Source of the DNA: JANYIP01 sp031394045
Lineage (GTDB): Bacteria; Actinomycetota; Actinomycetes; Prado026
Length of the DNA stretch: 15,325 nt
Direction of reading: 5' to 3'
Assembly (NCBI GenBank): GCA_031394045.1
Contig: JANMWN010000252.1
Span: forward strand, 1-15,325
Shown: piece by piece, positions 13,030-15,325 of the stretch
Layout of the letters: every line of letters starts with the position of its first letter
Numbering within the stretch: the first letter of the stretch is position 1
Notes under the pieces: model-generated
Seen by the model: only the letters and a program-made list of their open reading frames with translations
Told to the model about the DNA's origin: nothing
Database searches by the model: none
Translations under genes and position numbers: made by a program

Positions 13030-14780
13030 CCAAGTCAGCGCTGCCCGCCGAGATTCTAGGCCTCGGCGTCAGCGCCGGTTCTGTGATCGGCCGAGTCGTC
13101 CGGGTTAACCCGCCCGTACCGGTGCCGTCGGACGAACCGGGCGCGGTCGATCCGCTGGCTGCCACCGAGGCCGTCGGCCGCGCGCTCGAATCGGTCGCCA
13201 CCGACCTCGATCGCCGAGTCAGTCTGGCGTCCGGTGACGGTGTGGCCATCCTCCAAGCCACCGCAATGATGGCCCGCGACCCGGCCCTGCTAAAGAGCGT
13301 GGAAGTAAAGCTCGGACTCGGGTCAGGCCCGGCAACAGCGCTGGACGCGGCGATCCGCGAGTTTGTCGAAATGTTCACGGCCACGGGCGGCTACCTTGCC
13401 GAGCGCGCAACCGACCTCCTCGACGTCCGGGACAGAGCAGTGGCCCGGCTGCTCGGTCTCCCCGACCCCGGCCTGCCGCCGCTCAACGCCCCAGCCATCA
13501 TCGTGGCCCTCGACCTGGCTCCCTCCGACACAGCGATCCTGAACTCAGCGCTCGCCCTGGCCCTGGTGACGGAGGCCGGCGGGCCGACCTCCCACACCGC
13601 GATATTGGCGGCACAACTCGGAATCCCAGCGATAGTTCATGCCATTGGCGTGCTGCAGATCGAGCCGGGGACAGAGATCGCTATCGACGGAACCTCCGGT
13701 CTCGTGGTAATCGCCCCCGACGCCACGTTTCGCGCGCAGTTCCAGGCTCGCGCCCGACGGCGGGAGGTGCTGATGCGCCAAGGCGGGGGGCCGGGCCGGC
13801 TCGCGGACGGCAGCACAGTCTCCCTCTACGCCAACGTCGGCACGGTGGCTGACGCTGAGCACGCCGGCGCGTCGGATGTCGAGGGTGTGGGGCTGTTCCG
13901 AACCGAGTTCATGTTTTTGGACCGCACCACGGCGCCGACCTTCGACGAGCAGGTTCTCAGCTACTCGGCGGTGTTCGAGGCGTTCGGTTCCCGTCCGGTC
14001 ACGGTCCGCACGCTGGACGCCGGTGCCGACAAGCCGATGCTGTTCGCTGAGCAGGGCAAGGAGGCGAACCCGGCTCTCGGGCTACGTGGGATACGCCTCT
14101 TACAGCATCGTCCCGACCTACTGCAGACCCAGCTGAAGGCGATCGCGATGGCCGTGGAAACGACCGGCGCGCGTGCACGGGTGATGGCCCCCATGGTCGC
14201 CACGTCGGAGGAGGCAGCCTGGTTCGCTGACCTGGCGCGCACTGTGGGCCTAACCACCGTAGGGGTGATGATCGAGGTCCCGTCGGCTGCGCTCCGCGCC
14301 AGGCATGTACTCGCACCGGTCGACTTTGCCTCGATCGGGACGAACGACCTCACCCAGTACGTGATGGCCGCCGATCGAATGTCGGGTGGACTCGCGGCGC
14401 TGCTGAACCCGTGGCAGCCAGCCATTCTCGACCTCATCGCGGCGACAACAGCAGCAGCAGCCCAGTCTGTGGAATCGCCGAGCTCAGCCGGCCCCGACAC
14501 CCTCCCGGGTGTCGGTGGGACGGCAAAACCGGTGGGTGTTTGCGGAGAGGCCGCCGGCGATCCGCTGTATGCCCTCGTGCTGGTAGGCCTCCACATCAGC
14601 AGCCTGTCGATGGCGTTGCCCAAGATCCCGGCTGTCCGGCTAGCGCTCTCGCTGCACGATCGAGGGACGTGTGTCGCGATGGCCGAGGCCGCCCGTGTCT
14701 CCACCACAGCTGCCGACGCGCACAAGGCAGCGCAGCGCCTCGCCCACCCGGACTTGCGGTCCTTGCTAGCAAAGCTGTAG
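13026..14780 (+). CDS. ptsI: PTS Enzyme I (phosphoenolpyruvate-protein phosphotransferase)
   Basis: A 584-residue Enzyme I, close to the usual 570-575. Phosphohistidine H190 lies in GGPTSHTAILAAQLGIPAIV. The PEP-binding barrel has EGVGLFRTEF (R292), TLDAGADKP, NPALGLRGIRL, MIEVPSAA, SIGTNDLTQY and the catalytic Cys506 in GVCGEAAGDP. It moves phosphate from PEP to HPr. GTG 13026 gives the family start (ILGLGVSAGSVIGRV); the frame reaches back to ATG 12945, but those 27 residues are not EI-like. It is the last gene of the ABC operon and its partner HPr is at 5965. An insertion of about 18 residues, rich in Ser/Pro/Gly, precedes the Cys506 motif compared with E. coli; part of it is coded by a perfect DNA hairpin (14494-14515). 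Confidence 0.93.
   Translation: MTKSALPAEILGLGVSAGSVIGRVVRVNPPVPVPSDEPGAVDPLAATEAVGRALESVATDLDRRVSLASGDGVAILQATAMMARDPALLKSVEVKLGLGSGPATALDAAIREFVEMFTATGGYLAERATDLLDVRDRAVARLLGLPDPGLPPLNAPAIIVALDLAPSDTAILNSALALALVTEAGGPTSHTAILAAQLGIPAIVHAIGVLQIEPGTEIAIDGTSGLVVIAPDATFRAQFQARARRREVLMRQGGGPGRLADGSTVSLYANVGTVADAEHAGASDVEGVGLFRTEFMFLDRTTAPTFDEQVLSYSAVFEAFGSRPVTVRTLDAGADKPMLFAEQGKEANPALGLRGIRLLQHRPDLLQTQLKAIAMAVETTGARARVMAPMVATSEEAAWFADLARTVGLTTVGVMIEVPSAALRARHVLAPVDFASIGTNDLTQYVMAADRMSGGLAALLNPWQPAILDLIAATTAAAAQSVESPSSAGPDTLPGVGGTAKPVGVCGEAAGDPLYALVLVGLHISSLSMALPKIPAVRLALSLHDRGTCVAMAEAARVSTTAADAHKAAQRLAHPDLRSLLAKL
14494..14515. repeat. Perfect 9-bp-stem hairpin inside ptsI
   Basis: CCGACACCC (14494-14502), loop TCCC, GGGTGTCGG (14507-14515). 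It is in frame, codes for about PDTLPGVG, and falls in the extra linker just before the catalytic-Cys motif. It looks like a small palindromic element captured in the coding frame. Confidence 0.55.
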
Positions 14781-14807
14781 TCGACACTCCCGGGGGCTGT
14801 AGTCGAC
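14774..14807. repeat. 12-base direct repeat at the ptsI stop codon
   Basis: GCTGTAGTCGAC occurs at 14774-14785, containing the ptsI TAG stop, and again at 14796-14807, 22 bases apart. The second copy leads into an IS256-type remnant. It may be a scar of an insertion or deletion event at the gene end. Confidence 0.4.
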
Positions 14808-14825
14808 CAGCGCGAACACGCAGGG

Positions 14826-14954
14826 CTTGCCCCCGCCGACGCCGCGCAGATGGCGCTGCTGACCCTGGGCGAGTCCGAGCTCGGCAAGCGCTGCCCCAGG
14901 GCACTGGCGGTATGGGAACGGGCCTGCGACCGGTTCACCCCGTTCCTGGCCTTC
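14826..14954 (+). pseudogene. IS256-type transposase fragment (middle region)
   Basis: In one open frame the segment LGESELGKRCPRALAVWERA, then a DRFTPFLAF end, matches the part of IS256/mutator transposases just before the IYTTNAIESLN motif. That motif is absent: homology stops abruptly after TPFLAF at about 14954. There is no start or catalytic domain. It is a remnant beginning about 45 bases after the ptsI stop. Confidence 0.6.
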
Positions 14955-14959
14955 CTTCT

Positions 14960-15053
14960 CGGGCCTGGTAGCCAAGTCGTTCCGCGGCCTGGCCGATCCG
15001 GGTGCCTTCAGGGCTCGGGCCAGGTAGGCCAGGTCGCTAGAAGCGGCTGCTCA
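14960..15053 (-). pseudogene. IstB-type (IS21) ATPase fragment, N-terminal
   Basis: On the minus strand a frame reads SSDLAYLARALKAP, the N-terminal signature of IstB helper ATPases of actinobacterial IS21 elements. A one-base shift then gives RIGQAAERLGYQAREEG, which continues the family pattern. So this is a short, frameshifted remnant with no start codon and none of the Walker motifs. Confidence 0.5.
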
Positions 15054-15184
15054 CGCCCTGCACGCCGGCCCGCCGCAGCCGCCTCGTGCGCCTTATATCG
15101 GACCCAACCCGCACGCCCACACCCCAAAGAAGATCAACACGCAGCCAGGCAGGAACCCGTCCTACGAAACGGTGGATCCGGGCT

Positions 15185-15325
15185 GAGCCCTTCCCAGTGC
15201 CGTTCCGCACCGCCACCCGCTCAGGGATGCGGCGCCCCTTCGGCCCCGTCACCGCGGAGACCTCGGCCTCGAACATCGCCGCGATAACCGCCATCCCCGC
15301 CGCGACACTCATCGCCAGTAGCCGC
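15185..15325 (-). pseudogene. IS256-type transposase N-terminal fragment, runs off window
   Basis: The minus-strand frame reads RLLAMSVAAGMAVIAAMFEAE, split as RLLAMSVAAG and MAVIAAMFEAEV, then GPKGRR..ERVAVRNGTGKGS. This is the N-terminal region of IS256-family transposases. The frame is open to the window edge, so the ATG at 15310-15312 is internal and the real start lies outside. After GTGKGS, near 15187, similarity ends, so the gene is truncated there. The stretch 15054-15184 holds nothing I recognise. It is antiparallel to the other IS256 piece at 14826-14954. Confidence 0.6.

Noticed and set aside
13961..14938. Long minus-strand frame of 325 codons opposite ptsI
   Set aside because: Shadow of the Enzyme I barrel domain, Ser/Ala/Arg-rich; it also runs antisense through the IS256 remnant.
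1..15325. CRISPR array, tRNA or rRNA genes
   Set aside because: No regularly spaced repeats and no tRNA-like cloverleaf or rRNA sequence noticed in the intergenic stretches.

Overview
This is a high-GC window with Shine-Dalgarno-led genes, 4-base start/stop overlaps and IS remnants typical of Actinobacteria. The species cannot be named from the sequence. The intact genes (about 678 to 14780) form one carbohydrate-type catabolic locus in two divergent pairs of transcription units. The two outer edges are debris of transposases.

Left edge (1-560): minus-strand scraps of an IS630-, an IS110- and an ISL3-type transposase lie head to tail. Then comes a minus-strand operon whose four genes each overlap the next by 4 bases, or by 4 with the earliest start: two-domain SIS sugar-phosphate isomerase (4832), YhfX-like PLP barrel protein, YhfW-like phosphopentomutase relative, and an RPE/AlsE-like ketose-phosphate epimerase (678). 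It is divergent from a DeoR-family repressor gene and a ptsH (HPr) gene on the plus strand. A candidate promoter with CGAGC-type repeats bracketing its -35 box lies between them.

Middle (6257-9533, minus strand): an RbsB-like sugar-binding lipoprotein, then YhfU-like, YhfT-like membrane protein and a stand-alone PRD protein. Right (10120-14780, plus strand): RbsC-like permease, single-domain ABC ATPase, HSL-type alpha/beta hydrolase, a possible 44-codon small gene, and ptsI (Enzyme I). The 586-base gap between the binding protein and the permease carries two good divergent promoters that share a 20-base box (18/20 identical).

Right edge (14781-15325): pieces of IS256-type transposase on both strands around an IstB (IS21) scrap.

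The yhfT, U, W and X homologues and a lone PRD protein recall the uncharacterised E. coli yhf operon. Here they are rebuilt with an ABC importer, a SIS isomerase, an epimerase and a hydrolase. The locus also has its own EI and HPr but no visible PTS permease (EII). The best reading is uptake of an unknown sugar or derivative by the ABC and/or YhfT system, processing by isomerase, YhfX/W and epimerase, and control by DeoR plus an EI-HPr-PRD phosphorelay. The substrate is not readable from the sequence.
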